37,759 bases of DNA from an uncultured bacterium (GTDB taxonomy: Bacteria; Bacillota_I; Bacilli_A; RF39; UBA660), in NCBI GenBank assembly GCA_949292245.1, contig CASEYV010000006.1:1-37759 (forward strand), written 5' to 3'. Below, one piece after another: positions 15,875 through 25,429 of this stretch. A program made the translations under genes and the position numbers. How positions within the stretch are numbered: position 1 is the stretch's first letter; each line of letters starts with the position of its first letter. The notes under the pieces were generated by a model. That model was given only the letters and a program-made list of their open reading frames with translations, ran no database searches and was not told the DNA's origin.

Positions 15875-16921
15875 ATGGAAAAAGAAAAATGGAATTTAGA
15901 ATTATCAGAATATATAAAAAGTTCTGAAGATAATACTGTAGAGAAAGCTAAAAATTGGGAAATTGCTATTGGCCTTCAAGATGTTGATGGATTAAAACCA
16001 TCGAAATATTTAATTGAAACCGCCAAAGAACATATTGAAGGTAATATTGATTTAAAAGAAGCAGAAAAAAGAATTAATCAATATTATAAAGTATTAGATA
16101 ATAGAACACTTGAAGAGGCTAGTGAAGAAGCTGATAAAGTTTCTGTAAGAATTATCGAATTATTAAGTGAAAAATCTTTTACATTTAATCCAACTGAATT
16201 AATTAATATTCACAAAAGATTATTTTCAGGAATCTTTAAGGATGCTGGAAAAATAAGAGATTATAACTTTATAAAAAACGAATGGGTTTTAAATGGTGAT
16301 ACAGTTACTTATGCATCTTTTGAAACAATTGAAGCAGCTTTAAAATATGATTTTGATGAGGAAAAAGAATATTCATATAAAGATAAAACTCTCGATGAAG
16401 CGATAAAACATTTGTGTAAATTTACTTCTAACATATGGCAAATTCATCCTTTTTGTGAAGGTAATACTCGCTCTGTTGCAGTATTTATTATTAAATATTT
16501 AAAAACATTTGGTTTTGATATTAATGATGATGCTTTTGCTAAACATTCATGGTATTTTAGAAATTCATTAGTTAGAGCTAATTATAAAAATTATGAAAAA
16601 AATGTATTTGAAGATATATCATTTTTAGAAAAATTCTTTTATAATCTTTTAACGGATACCATTTATGAACTAAAAAATAGATATACTCATGTTGATTATA
16701 AAAATCAAACAGAAGAAAATAATGAAAATATCAAGTATACTTTAGAAGAACAAGCTATTATTAATATAATAAAAAACAATCCTTCGATTACTCAAGAAGA
16801 AATTGCGGGGATTATTAATAAATCTTTAAGAACAGTAAAAACAAGAATGACTGAAATGCAAAATAAAGGGTTAATTACTAGAAAAAATGGTAAAAAGAAC
16901 GGATTTTGGATTATATTATAA
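15875..16921 (+). CDS. Fic-family AMP-transferase with C-terminal winged helix
   Basis: The 348-residue protein has a VbhA-like N-terminal region (about residues 25-75, including GLQDVDGLKPSKYL), a Fic catalytic domain and a C-terminal winged HTH (about 285-348, with ITQEEIAGIINKSLRTVKTRMTEM). The Fic motif reads HPFCEGNTRS starting at His191, the catalytic base; the canonical form is HPFxxGNGR, and Thr replaces the second Gly, as in a known subgroup. Fic enzymes transfer AMP or related groups onto target proteins and often act as toxins or regulators. I could not identify an inhibitory (S/T)xxxE(G/N) motif with confidence. The dyad upstream suggests autoregulation through the wHTH. Confidence 0.9.
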   Translation: MEKEKWNLELSEYIKSSEDNTVEKAKNWEIAIGLQDVDGLKPSKYLIETAKEHIEGNIDLKEAEKRINQYYKVLDNRTLEEASEEADKVSVRIIELLSEKSFTFNPTELINIHKRLFSGIFKDAGKIRDYNFIKNEWVLNGDTVTYASFETIEAALKYDFDEEKEYSYKDKTLDEAIKHLCKFTSNIWQIHPFCEGNTRSVAVFIIKYLKTFGFDINDDAFAKHSWYFRNSLVRANYKNYEKNVFEDISFLEKFFYNLLTDTIYELKNRYTHVDYKNQTEENNENIKYTLEEQAIINIIKNNPSITQEEIAGIINKSLRTVKTRMTEMQNKGLITRKNGKKNGFWIIL

Positions 16922-16951
16922 AAACTTGTATATTATTTTTTTTCCCAAATG

Positions 16952-16980
16952 TTGTCAAATGAAATTTATTATGATATTAT
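16952..16980 (+). promoter_or_regulatory. Promoter of the OatA-like acyltransferase gene
   Basis: TTGTCA (16952-16957) and TATTAT (16975-16980) are separated by exactly 17 bases and lie 29 bases before the ATG at 17010. Confidence 0.6.
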
Positions 16981-17009
16981 AGTTTCATAATAGCAATTAG
17001 GGTGTTAGT

Positions 17010-19217
17010 ATGAAAGATAAGAAGTATTGTACAGGTATTGATTATATTAGGGTTATAGCATGTATTGTTATATTTTTATATCATTTAGGACTTTTAAAAG
17101 GTGGATATCTTGCAGTATGCATGTTTTTTGCTTTAAGTGGATATCTTGCTTGGAAATCTGCATTTAGTGAAAAACATTTTTTAGTTAAATCCTATTTTGG
17201 TAAAAAATTAAAAAAAGTTTATATTCCTTTATTATTATTTGTTTTTGTAACTATCGCCGTAGTATCCTTAATTCCAAATGTTCACTGGGTAAATTTAAGA
17301 CCAGAAACTATTTCGATTTTATTTGGTTATAATAATTTTTGGCAATTACATGCTAATTTAGATTATTTTACAAAACAGTTAAATTCACCTTTTATTCATT
17401 TATGGTATATTTCTATCCTTTTTCAATTTTATTTGGTATTTCCTTTTATTTATATTGGATTAAGAAAAATAGGTAAAAAAATAAAAAAATCTATTCCTTT
17501 GTTTATTTCTTTAGCTTTAGCAATTATTTTTGGTGTGTATTTTTATGTTGCTAGTAAAAATCAAGATATGATGAATGTTTATTATGGAACTTTTAGTAGA
17601 TTATTTTCTTTGTTTTTTGGTTTAGCTTTAGGAGTAATCCATTCATATTACAAACCATTATTAAAAGATAAAAAAACTTTATTATATAAAATAATATTTG
17701 GAATTTGTATTTTAATATTATTAGTTTTATTTATTTTTATTGATTCTAATTCACCATATTTTGCTATAAGTATGATTGTAGTAAGTTTAATTACATGTTT
17801 ATTAATTAATGTAGTAATTTTAATAAATAAAAAATTAAATGTATTTGATAAAATTGTAAAATCTTTAGCAAATATTAGTTATGAAATATATTTAATTCAA
17901 TATCCAGTAATATATTTATTTCAATATGTTTATATAAATAATATTTTAAAAGTAATAATTATTGTTATTATTACGTTAGTATTATCTTATTTACTTAATT
18001 TTAGTTTAAAGTTTGATAAAGAAAGAAAAAATATATTTAAAGTTATATTATTAGTAATTTTTATTATAATTTCAATGTTTGGTTTTTATAAATTTGAAAA
18101 AGCAAGAGAATATATTAAACAAATGCAACAATTAGAAGAATTATTAAATAAAAATGAAAAAACTATGGAAGAAAAACAAAAAGAATATGAACAAAAGGTT
18201 AAAGATCAACATGAAGAGTATGTAATGAATATTGGTGAAATAGATGAAATTTTAAATAATTTAGATTCAACTGTAAGTAATTTATCTGTTGTTGGAATCG
18301 GAGATTCTGTTATGCTTGGGGCCGTAAATAATTTATATGATCAATTTCCTAATGGTTATTTTGATGCTAAAGTTTCTAGAGCAATGAAAACTGCAATAGA
18401 TATTTTAAATGACTTAAATAATAAAAATATGCTAGGTGATGTAATCGTCCTAAATTTAGGTGCTAATGGTGATTGTTCTTCATCTTGTAAAGATGAAATA
18501 ATTAAATCTGCGGGAGATAGAGACATATTTTGGGTTAATGTTACTAATGATGAAAATGTTCATGTTAATCAAAAATTGCAAGATTTGTCAATAAAATATG
18601 AAAATGTTCATGTTATTGATTGGAATAAAATTTCTGAAGGACATGATGAATACTTTTATGCTGATGGAATTCATCTAACCATTCCTGGAAGAAAAGCATA
18701 TACCAAAGTAATTTATGATGCTATATATCAATTATATTTAGAAAAATATAATAATAAAAAAGAAGAAATTACTAATAATTATGTTAATAATAAAATTAAT
18801 TTTTATAGTGATGATATTTTAGTAAATGCTTTAGATGAAATTGAAGATAGTGTGTCTAATGTTCAATTTGTTTTAGATAATGACTTTGATTTTGATAAAA
18901 TATATAATTTATTAAGTGAAGCAATAAAAAATAACAATTTAGGAAATAAAGTGGTTTTATCTTTTGAAACTATTAATTTAAGTTTAAAAGATTATCAAAA
19001 ATTAATAGAATTATGTCAGGATAGGCAAGTATATATTGTAGTAACAAAGGAAAGTACAATGAATAAATTGGTCGACTTAAATAATGAAAATGTAGAAATT
19101 ATAAACTTTTATGAACAAATTAAAGATAATAAAAACTATTTAATATTAGATGGATTGCATTTAAGTGATAAAGGAAGTAGTGCTTTAAGTAAAATTTTAA
19201 TTGAAGTTTTAAAATAG
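17010..19217 (+). CDS. OatA-like membrane acyltransferase with tandem SGNH-like domains
   Basis: The 735-residue protein has an N-terminal acyltransferase-3 domain (about residues 1-350, ten or so TM helices; IDYIRVIACIVIFLYHLG with catalytic His25), a charged coiled coil (about 365-405) and an extracellular SGNH domain (about 425-580). The SGNH triad is visible as GIGDSVML (Ser433) and DGIHL (Asp552, His555), with LGANGD as the Asn/Gly block. OatA-type enzymes O-acetylate peptidoglycan or other wall polymers and give lysozyme resistance. Unusually, a second domain of similar design follows (about 595-735). It ends in DGLHLSDKG but has YSDDIL where the GDS serine motif should be, so it looks catalytically dead. 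Confidence 0.88.
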   Translation: MKDKKYCTGIDYIRVIACIVIFLYHLGLLKGGYLAVCMFFALSGYLAWKSAFSEKHFLVKSYFGKKLKKVYIPLLLFVFVTIAVVSLIPNVHWVNLRPETISILFGYNNFWQLHANLDYFTKQLNSPFIHLWYISILFQFYLVFPFIYIGLRKIGKKIKKSIPLFISLALAIIFGVYFYVASKNQDMMNVYYGTFSRLFSLFFGLALGVIHSYYKPLLKDKKTLLYKIIFGICILILLVLFIFIDSNSPYFAISMIVVSLITCLLINVVILINKKLNVFDKIVKSLANISYEIYLIQYPVIYLFQYVYINNILKVIIIVIITLVLSYLLNFSLKFDKERKNIFKVILLVIFIIISMFGFYKFEKAREYIKQMQQLEELLNKNEKTMEEKQKEYEQKVKDQHEEYVMNIGEIDEILNNLDSTVSNLSVVGIGDSVMLGAVNNLYDQFPNGYFDAKVSRAMKTAIDILNDLNNKNMLGDVIVLNLGANGDCSSSCKDEIIKSAGDRDIFWVNVTNDENVHVNQKLQDLSIKYENVHVIDWNKISEGHDEYFYADGIHLTIPGRKAYTKVIYDAIYQLYLEKYNNKKEEITNNYVNNKINFYSDDILVNALDEIEDSVSNVQFVLDNDFDFDKIYNLLSEAIKNNNLGNKVVLSFETINLSLKDYQKLIELCQDRQVYIVVTKESTMNKLVDLNNENVEIINFYEQIKDNKNYLILDGLHLSDKGSSALSKILIEVLK

Positions 19218-19249
19218 TGTAATTTATATTAAAAAGGAAGTGCATAATA

Positions 19250-20599
19250 ATGTTGAAAAAAGATTTGTTAGATTTAATTTTTAATTTTGAAAAAGAAACA
19301 TGGAAATATAATAGTAATGAAAATTTAGATAAAGACATGGACTATATATATTCTATTGAAAATGCAATAAAAAATGCTTCCGATACAAATTTAAAATTGC
19401 TTTATGATAGGTTAGTAGCTTTAATTGGAATTATTAGATTAAAATATGGTTTTGAAAGTATTGTAATTAATAGCATTCCTGAATTGGAAAATTTAAAAAA
19501 TGAAATCGATGGTATTGATTTAAGTGATAATGAAATAATTACCAAATTTAATCGTATTATAAATTTATATAATAGTGTTTTAAGTAAAATTGTCGATGTT
19601 GATTTTATAAAAAACAATTATGAAGGAATTCAAGGTAAAGAAGGATTATATCTTGCAGTTGAATCTTTAAAATCTTTGATTACTAATACTGAATATAGAG
19701 CCTTAATTGGTGATAATCAAATAAATAGTATAATAGTTGATTGTATAAGTCTGAATATGGGTATTGCAAATATTAAAATACTTGAATCAAAATATAAAGA
19801 AATTATAAATTCTATTTGGGCAAGGTCATTGACAAATGAAATAAATGAAAATAATAATTTTAGATTTTTATTTTCAAATATTTCGGGTGGTACTTTAAGA
19901 GATGGCGCTATACGGTTAATAAATCGTCCTAATCAATCCTCATGCAGTATGATTAGTTCTAATTTTATAGCAACTTATGGGGATGAAACTAGAAAAATTG
20001 GATTTGTTTATCCAAGTAATTCAGACATAATTATGGCTAGTGCATATGATCTTGGTTCTAATGTTTTTGGAGAAGGATCAGTTAATAAAGAAAAAGGAAC
20101 TATTCTCGTTACACCACAAGTTTTAGAAAAAATTGGTAAAGCAAGGGCAATTAAAAATGGTGAAGATATATATTCATCTAGTTGCTATAATGAGGTGCTT
20201 GTTAATGCTAAACCTTACGGAATAGTGGTTATAGGACTGGGAGAAAGTGATTTAAATATCGATTATCAAGATGCTATAATGCTTTCTTCAGAAATGAATT
20301 TGCCAATATATTATATAGATATTATGAAATATAAAAGTAATTTATCAGAAACTGATAAAAATTATATAGCTTTTCATTCATTAATGTCTTATGTAGGAAT
20401 GTCTAGAAATGAATTATTGCAACAAGTTGAACAAAATAATGGTTGTAATGAAATATATAATCTAATTAAAATTTATAAAGAAGAATTAGTCGATATTTTC
20501 CAAACTTTAAAAAGAGATGGCAATTTAAGTAAATATAATATGTGTCAAGCAATGAGTAGTATAATAGAGATTCCTAAAAAAAATGGTAAAAATAAATAA
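19250..20599 (+). CDS. Unknown protein sharing a C-terminal domain with the 893-residue protein
   Basis: The 449-residue protein has no signal peptide or TM helix. The N-terminal half (about 1-190) is acidic and helical. The C-terminal half (about 200-360) aligns with residues about 585-840 of the protein at 27204-29885: LINRPNQSSCSMIS matches its DRP...SCSYIN, then GFVYPSNSDIIMASAYDLGSN, CYNEVLVNAKPYGIVV against YNEVVIERR...KPDYIIM, and NLPIYYID against DIPLVVID. The order SxS then NE at a distance resembles ADP-ribosyltransferase folds, but a catalytic His/Arg is not evident here (FLFSNIS replaces FLVHCVG). It lies 32 bases behind the OatA-like gene and has AAAAAGGAAG before its ATG. Confidence 0.6.
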   Translation: MLKKDLLDLIFNFEKETWKYNSNENLDKDMDYIYSIENAIKNASDTNLKLLYDRLVALIGIIRLKYGFESIVINSIPELENLKNEIDGIDLSDNEIITKFNRIINLYNSVLSKIVDVDFIKNNYEGIQGKEGLYLAVESLKSLITNTEYRALIGDNQINSIIVDCISLNMGIANIKILESKYKEIINSIWARSLTNEINENNNFRFLFSNISGGTLRDGAIRLINRPNQSSCSMISSNFIATYGDETRKIGFVYPSNSDIIMASAYDLGSNVFGEGSVNKEKGTILVTPQVLEKIGKARAIKNGEDIYSSSCYNEVLVNAKPYGIVVIGLGESDLNIDYQDAIMLSSEMNLPIYYIDIMKYKSNLSETDKNYIAFHSLMSYVGMSRNELLQQVEQNNGCNEIYNLIKIYKEELVDIFQTLKRDGNLSKYNMCQAMSSIIEIPKKNGKNK

Positions 20600-20638
20600 T
20601 TTAGTTTGTATTTTAAGTTAAAAACTGTAATAAGTGTT

Positions 20639-20667
20639 TTGGTATTGTATTTATTTTGTGCTATACT
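20639..20667 (+). promoter_or_regulatory. Promoter of the nucleotidase/nucleoside-hydrolase operon
   Basis: TTGGTA (20639-20644) and TATACT (20662-20667) are 17 bases apart, with TGC just before the -10 (extended -10). The -10 ends 17 bases before the ATG at 20685. Confidence 0.6.
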
Positions 20668-20684
20668 TAAATAGTAGGTGTTAA

Positions 20685-22109
20685 ATGAAAATAGGAATAA
20701 ATATAGACAATGTAATATCAAATTTTAATGATGTTTTATTAAAAAATTATAAAAAACATGATAAAAAGGTTGCTAAAAAAGGTATTGTTAATAAAGATGC
20801 ATATATAAGAAGTATGTTTGATTGGCCGATAGAAGAAGAACAATTATATTATAATGAAAATATTGAAAGATTAGCTAATTTATTTAAACCAATTAAAAAT
20901 TCTTCTAAATATATAAACAAATTAAGAAAAAATGGAAATTTAATATATATTATTAGTGGCAGAAATAATGGAGATTATGCAAATCCTTACGAGATGACTG
21001 TTAAATGGTTGAAAAAACATAATATAAAATATGATAAACTTATTTTAACTAATGGGGCTAATCATCAAGAAAAAGCCGATGTTTGCAAAAAATATGATAT
21101 AAAAATTATGATAGATGATTCGATTAATGTTTGTTTGAAGTGCTTTGAAAATGGTATTAAACCTTTATTATTTAATACCGAATATAATAGAAAAGAGAAT
21201 AAATTTGAAAGAGTAAATAATTGGGAAGAGATTTATAATTACGTTAGTAATTTTAAGAGTGAAAAAATAAATGTTATATTAGATACTGATGCAAATAATG
21301 AATGTGATGATTTGTTTGCTCTTGCATATATGCTTAAAAGTCAAAATATTTTTAATATTGAAGCCATAACCATAGCACCTTATTTTCATCGAGATCAAAA
21401 AGATTCTATTATTGATGGTCAAGAAAAAAGCTATCAAGAAATATTAAAAACCTGTGAGTTAGCAAATTTTCCTTCTTTAAATAAAGTGTTTAAGGGTTCG
21501 TTGGATTATCTTTGTAATGATTATGAACAAGATAGTGTTGCAGTAAAAAAGATTATTGAAGTTGCAATGAAAAATACTAAAACTTACATTTTGGCGATTG
21601 GAGCAATTACTAATATTGCATTAGCAATAAAAAAAGAACCTAAAATAATAGATAAAATTGAAGTTATTTGGTTAGGGGGAAACAGTTTATCATATTCTAA
21701 TAATCTAGAATTTAATTTTAAACAAGATATAATTGCGGTAAAAACTGTGTTTAATTCTAAAGTAAAATTAACTATTATTCCTTGTTTTAATGTTGCTTCA
21801 AAATTAAAAATTTCAGGTGGAGAATTAGAAAAACATTTGAAGGGAAAAAATGAATTAAGTGATTATTTATTAAATAGGTTTTTTGATGATGGATATCATT
21901 ATGTACAAAAGAGTAGAATTATTTGGGATATTTCAGTGATTGCTTATATGATAAATAAAAATTGGTTTACAAGTAAAGAAATTAGTTGTCCTAAAATAAG
22001 AGACGATACTTCTTATAAAAAAACTTATGATAAACATAAAATAAGGATGATTAATTCTATTGATGTAAATAAAGTATATGAAGATTTATTTATCAAGTTG
22101 GAGGATTAA
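20685..22109 (+). CDS. Fusion of a HAD 5'-nucleotidase-like domain with a nucleoside hydrolase
   Basis: The 474-residue protein joins two enzyme folds. Residues 1-190 match NT5C-type HAD (deoxy)nucleotidases: motif I GINIDNV, motif II IISGR, motif III EKAD and motif IV IMIDDS. The motif I nucleophile Asp is Asn6 (NID in place of DID), so this half may be inactive or need another mechanism. Residues 196-474 match inosine-uridine nucleoside N-ribohydrolases: the Ca-binding DTDANNECDD (200-209), AIGAITNIALAI and a WLGGNS block. As an active pair the halves would convert NMP to nucleoside and then to base plus ribose. The next gene, an HD hydrolase, starts at the base after its TAA. Confidence 0.88.
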   Translation: MKIGINIDNVISNFNDVLLKNYKKHDKKVAKKGIVNKDAYIRSMFDWPIEEEQLYYNENIERLANLFKPIKNSSKYINKLRKNGNLIYIISGRNNGDYANPYEMTVKWLKKHNIKYDKLILTNGANHQEKADVCKKYDIKIMIDDSINVCLKCFENGIKPLLFNTEYNRKENKFERVNNWEEIYNYVSNFKSEKINVILDTDANNECDDLFALAYMLKSQNIFNIEAITIAPYFHRDQKDSIIDGQEKSYQEILKTCELANFPSLNKVFKGSLDYLCNDYEQDSVAVKKIIEVAMKNTKTYILAIGAITNIALAIKKEPKIIDKIEVIWLGGNSLSYSNNLEFNFKQDIIAVKTVFNSKVKLTIIPCFNVASKLKISGGELEKHLKGKNELSDYLLNRFFDDGYHYVQKSRIIWDISVIAYMINKNWFTSKEISCPKIRDDTSYKKTYDKHKIRMINSIDVNKVYEDLFIKLED

Positions 22110-22715
22110 ATGAAACTAACAAGTAAACAAGCTAAACAAATTTTAGATGAAGTAAGAAAAAATGCAAAAGATGATGGTTGGATAATTCATAGTATTAATG
22201 TTGGATATTGTGCTAAGAAGATAGCTTTGTCTTTAGTAAAAAAAGATATAGTTGTTGATGTTGATAAAGCAGTAGCTCTTGGTTATATTCATGATATTGG
22301 AAAATATAATGGGGAATATCATAATCATGTGATGAATGGATATAGGTTTCTTAAAGAAAAAGGTTACGATGAAGAATATTGCAATGTATGTTTAACCCAT
22401 TCTTATTTAAATAATGATATTAATTGCACTGCTGGTGCTTTAAAAAATAAAATAAATCCTGTTTTAGAAAATTTTATAAAAAATCATGAATATACGATTG
22501 AAGAAAAAATTATAAATTTATGTGATTTGATGTGTCCTCCGATTAATAAAATTTATACTATTGACAAACGATTAATTGAAATGATTATTAGGAAAGGAAT
22601 AAATACTAATACTCAATATCATATTAAAGAAGCATATAAATTAAAAGAATATTTTGATAATTTAATAGGCTTTAATATATATGATTTATTTCCAGAAATT
22701 AAAAAAAATTTATAA
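22110..22715 (+). CDS. HD-domain phosphohydrolase
   Basis: The 201-residue protein carries the HD metal site: H27 (WIIHSINVGYCA), H61-D62 (GYIHDIGKYNGEYHNH), later His residues in THSYL and an Asp in NLCDLMCPP. Members act on nucleotides or other phospho-esters. TGGAGGA gives a strong ribosome-binding site. The ATG directly abuts the stop of the nucleotidase/nucleoside-hydrolase fusion, so the two are certainly co-translated. The gene set suggests nucleotide or nucleoside turnover. The substrate is unknown. Confidence 0.85.
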   Translation: MKLTSKQAKQILDEVRKNAKDDGWIIHSINVGYCAKKIALSLVKKDIVVDVDKAVALGYIHDIGKYNGEYHNHVMNGYRFLKEKGYDEEYCNVCLTHSYLNNDINCTAGALKNKINPVLENFIKNHEYTIEEKIINLCDLMCPPINKIYTIDKRLIEMIIRKGINTNTQYHIKEAYKLKEYFDNLIGFNIYDLFPEIKKNL

Positions 22716-22745
22716 AAAATTTATATTAAAAGGGAAGTGTTAAAA

Positions 22746-24473
22746 ATGCGTAAAAATAAAAAATTTATACAATTTTTAATTTCGTTATATAAACCAGTTA
22801 AGTTTTTAATTGTTATTATGCTTTGTAGTATGATAATATCGCAAATTTTTGATTTAGTAAAACAATATATTATTAAAGGTATTATTGATTTACCTTCAAA
22901 TGCAAATTTTCAAATTGGTGATTTATATAGAGTTATTTTGATCTTATTAGGTGTAATAGTTTTGGAATTAATATTTTTTTATATTTCAAATATTACGCGA
23001 ACAATATTTGTTGTGAAAAAACAAACTCCATATATATCTGAAAAACTATTTAATAATTTAAATAATAAAAATTATTCTTTCTTTGTAGATAATTTTAGTG
23101 GTAAAATATCATCTTCAATTAATGAAATAAACGATGAAATAATTAATTTAAATAATGGGGTTACAACAGAGTTTGTATCATTATTAACATCTATGGTAAG
23201 TAGTTTAGTAATGTTATATATTATCGATATTAAAATATTTGTTGTTGCATTTATATTGTTTTTTGGAATAGTGGTAACAAGATTATTGTATTTTTCAAAA
23301 AATTATTTACCATTAATAAAAAAATCTCAAGAGTCTAATAGGGAATATACAGGAATATTAAACGATGCTATATTAAATTTTACTTCCTTGCGAATCTATG
23401 GAGCAGTAGAAAACTTTGCTAAAACATTAAAAACTAAAAAACAAGAAGCAAATTATTTTAAAAATAAAGCATCTACACATGAATTTAGTTATGGGGCAGT
23501 TGCTAATTTAGTATATTTAATAACATTTATAGCATTATTGTTTTATTCAATTAATATGTTTAGTAGGAATTTAATGAGTTTGGGAGATTTGATTTTTTTT
23601 ATAAATGCAATGATTTCTTTAAAAAGTTCTACTACCCGTTTTACTTGGTCATATATAAATATTGGTGAAAAACTTGTAGTATTAAAAAATTGTTATGACT
23701 TATTATATGATGAAACAAATATAATTGAAGATAATAAAAAACCAATAGAGATTAATAAAGGAGCTATAGAATTTGAAAATGTTTCATTCAGATATGATAA
23801 AAATAAAGTATTTCAAAATTTTAATTTATATATAAAAGAGAGACAAAAAGTAGGAATAATAGGAGTAAGTGGTAGTGGGAAGACAACATTAGTAAATTTG
23901 CTTTTTAAATTTTATGCACCACAAAAAGGGAAAATATTAATAGATAATAAAGATATAAATGAATATAATACAAAATCAATATATGAGAATTTAACATATG
24001 TACCACAAGAAACAATATTATTACATTCTACGATTTATGAAAATATAAAAATAGCAAAGCCAACAGCAACTTATGATGAAATAATAGCAGCAGCAAAAAA
24101 AGCAGAGATGCATAGTTTTATAGAGAGTTTAGAAGATAAATATGATACAATAGTTGGTGAAAGAGGAATCAAATTATCTGGAGGACAAAGACAAAGAATA
24201 GCATTAGCAAGAATATTTTTAAGAGATTCAAAAATAGTAATTTTTGATGAAGCAACAAGTAGCTTAGATAATAATACAGAATTTAAAATTCAACAAAATA
24301 TTCATAAATATTTTGATAAGCAAACAATAATATGCATAGCACATAGGTTATCAACTCTTAAAGATATGGATTATATTATTGTTATAGATAATGGAATAAT
24401 TATTGATAGTGGTAGTCCAGAAATTATTATTCCTAAATATGAAAAAGTAGATTTTTTAATGAATGAAAAATAA
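22746..24473 (+). CDS. ABC exporter with fused membrane and ATPase domains
   Basis: The 575-residue half-transporter has an N-terminal six-helix ABC membrane domain (about residues 1-320) and a C-terminal ATPase with Walker A GVSGSGKTT, signature LSGGQRQR, Walker B VIFDEATSSLD and the H-loop His in IAHRLS. It must dimerise to act. There is no N-terminal C39 peptidase, so it is unlikely to process a double-glycine peptide. This type exports lipids, drugs or peptides. It sits between the HD hydrolase and an acyltransferase; its substrate may be a small molecule handled by the neighbours (inference). ATG 22746 is chosen because AGGGAAG lies 8 bases upstream. Confidence 0.9.
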   Translation: MRKNKKFIQFLISLYKPVKFLIVIMLCSMIISQIFDLVKQYIIKGIIDLPSNANFQIGDLYRVILILLGVIVLELIFFYISNITRTIFVVKKQTPYISEKLFNNLNNKNYSFFVDNFSGKISSSINEINDEIINLNNGVTTEFVSLLTSMVSSLVMLYIIDIKIFVVAFILFFGIVVTRLLYFSKNYLPLIKKSQESNREYTGILNDAILNFTSLRIYGAVENFAKTLKTKKQEANYFKNKASTHEFSYGAVANLVYLITFIALLFYSINMFSRNLMSLGDLIFFINAMISLKSSTTRFTWSYINIGEKLVVLKNCYDLLYDETNIIEDNKKPIEINKGAIEFENVSFRYDKNKVFQNFNLYIKERQKVGIIGVSGSGKTTLVNLLFKFYAPQKGKILIDNKDINEYNTKSIYENLTYVPQETILLHSTIYENIKIAKPTATYDEIIAAAKKAEMHSFIESLEDKYDTIVGERGIKLSGGQRQRIALARIFLRDSKIVIFDEATSSLDNNTEFKIQQNIHKYFDKQTIICIAHRLSTLKDMDYIIVIDNGIIIDSGSPEIIIPKYEKVDFLMNEK

Positions 24474-24563
24474 TATGTTAGTTTAGTAATGGAATTTTTT
24501 AAAAATTTTTTTGCTAGAAGGTTGATCTATTATAAAAAAGTAAAAAGTGAGGGTCTTAATATA

Positions 24564-25409
24564 ATGAATACAAAAACTATTGATAATGCACTTTTATATT
24601 ATGATATTATAGATGAAGATTATAAAAATCAATGCTATGATTGTCTTAAGAAAATAAAACAAAATGCTAAATTACAAAAAGAGTTTAATGATTTATTTAA
24701 TGCTATTTTTGTGAAAAAGAGTGATGAGGTAAAAAAATTGTGGAATATAAAATCAACAGATTTAATATTTAGCGAAAATGTACATCCATACATTACTAAT
24801 TTATTATTACTTAGAGGTTATAAAATACATCAAAAAAATATTGATTCTTATAAGTTGGATGAGCAACAAATATATATACATAAATTAAGAGTAAAAGAAA
24901 CATTAACAAATGATATAAAGATAAGAAATTTAGATGGAATACGTATATCTCAAATGTTATGGGGTTCTTATTTTGTTAATCTTAAATTAATAGAAATTGG
25001 AAGATTACAATTTGAATATGAAGATTCAAATTCTATAAAAATACATATTCCTGCAGGTGAAAAATTAGATATAGATAAAGTAATAGATTCATTAAATAAA
25101 GCAGAATTTTTTATAAAAAAATATTTTAAAATAAAAAACTATTGTTATTATTGTAATTCTTGGTTATTAAGTAAACAAATTCATAATATCGTTAGTAAAG
25201 ACTCTAATATATATAAATTTTATAATTTATTTGATGTAACTGAAGGTGAAAATTGTATTGAAGACATTTTAAATTTTGTATATAAAAAACTCTCAATAAA
25301 TAATTATTGTGAATTGCAAGATGAAACATCATTACAAAGAAATATTAAAAGCTACTTATTAAATAATAATGATATAAAATTGGGGAAAGGTACTTTAAAA
25401 AAAATATAA
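24564..25409 (+). CDS. Acyltransferase of the NAT_N / GNAT_C family
   Basis: The 281-residue protein matches the two-domain NAT_N plus GNAT_C acyltransferases: a helical N-terminal part, then IGRLQFEYEDS, IHIPAGEKLDIDKVIDSL, CYYCNSWLLS, NIYKFYNLFDV and ETSLQRNIKSYLL. These blocks make the GNAT_C assignment secure. Biochemical substrates for the family are largely unknown. An alternative start at 24489 adds 25 residues but has no ribosome-binding site; ATG 24564 has GAGGG 10 bases upstream. It lies between the ABC exporter and an APH-like kinase, a combination seen in antibiotic-modification clusters, although that role is not shown here. Confidence 0.78.
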   Translation: MNTKTIDNALLYYDIIDEDYKNQCYDCLKKIKQNAKLQKEFNDLFNAIFVKKSDEVKKLWNIKSTDLIFSENVHPYITNLLLLRGYKIHQKNIDSYKLDEQQIYIHKLRVKETLTNDIKIRNLDGIRISQMLWGSYFVNLKLIEIGRLQFEYEDSNSIKIHIPAGEKLDIDKVIDSLNKAEFFIKKYFKIKNYCYYCNSWLLSKQIHNIVSKDSNIYKFYNLFDVTEGENCIEDILNFVYKKLSINNYCELQDETSLQRNIKSYLLNNNDIKLGKGTLKKI

Positions 25410-25429
25410 AAGTAAACGGAGTTAATATA

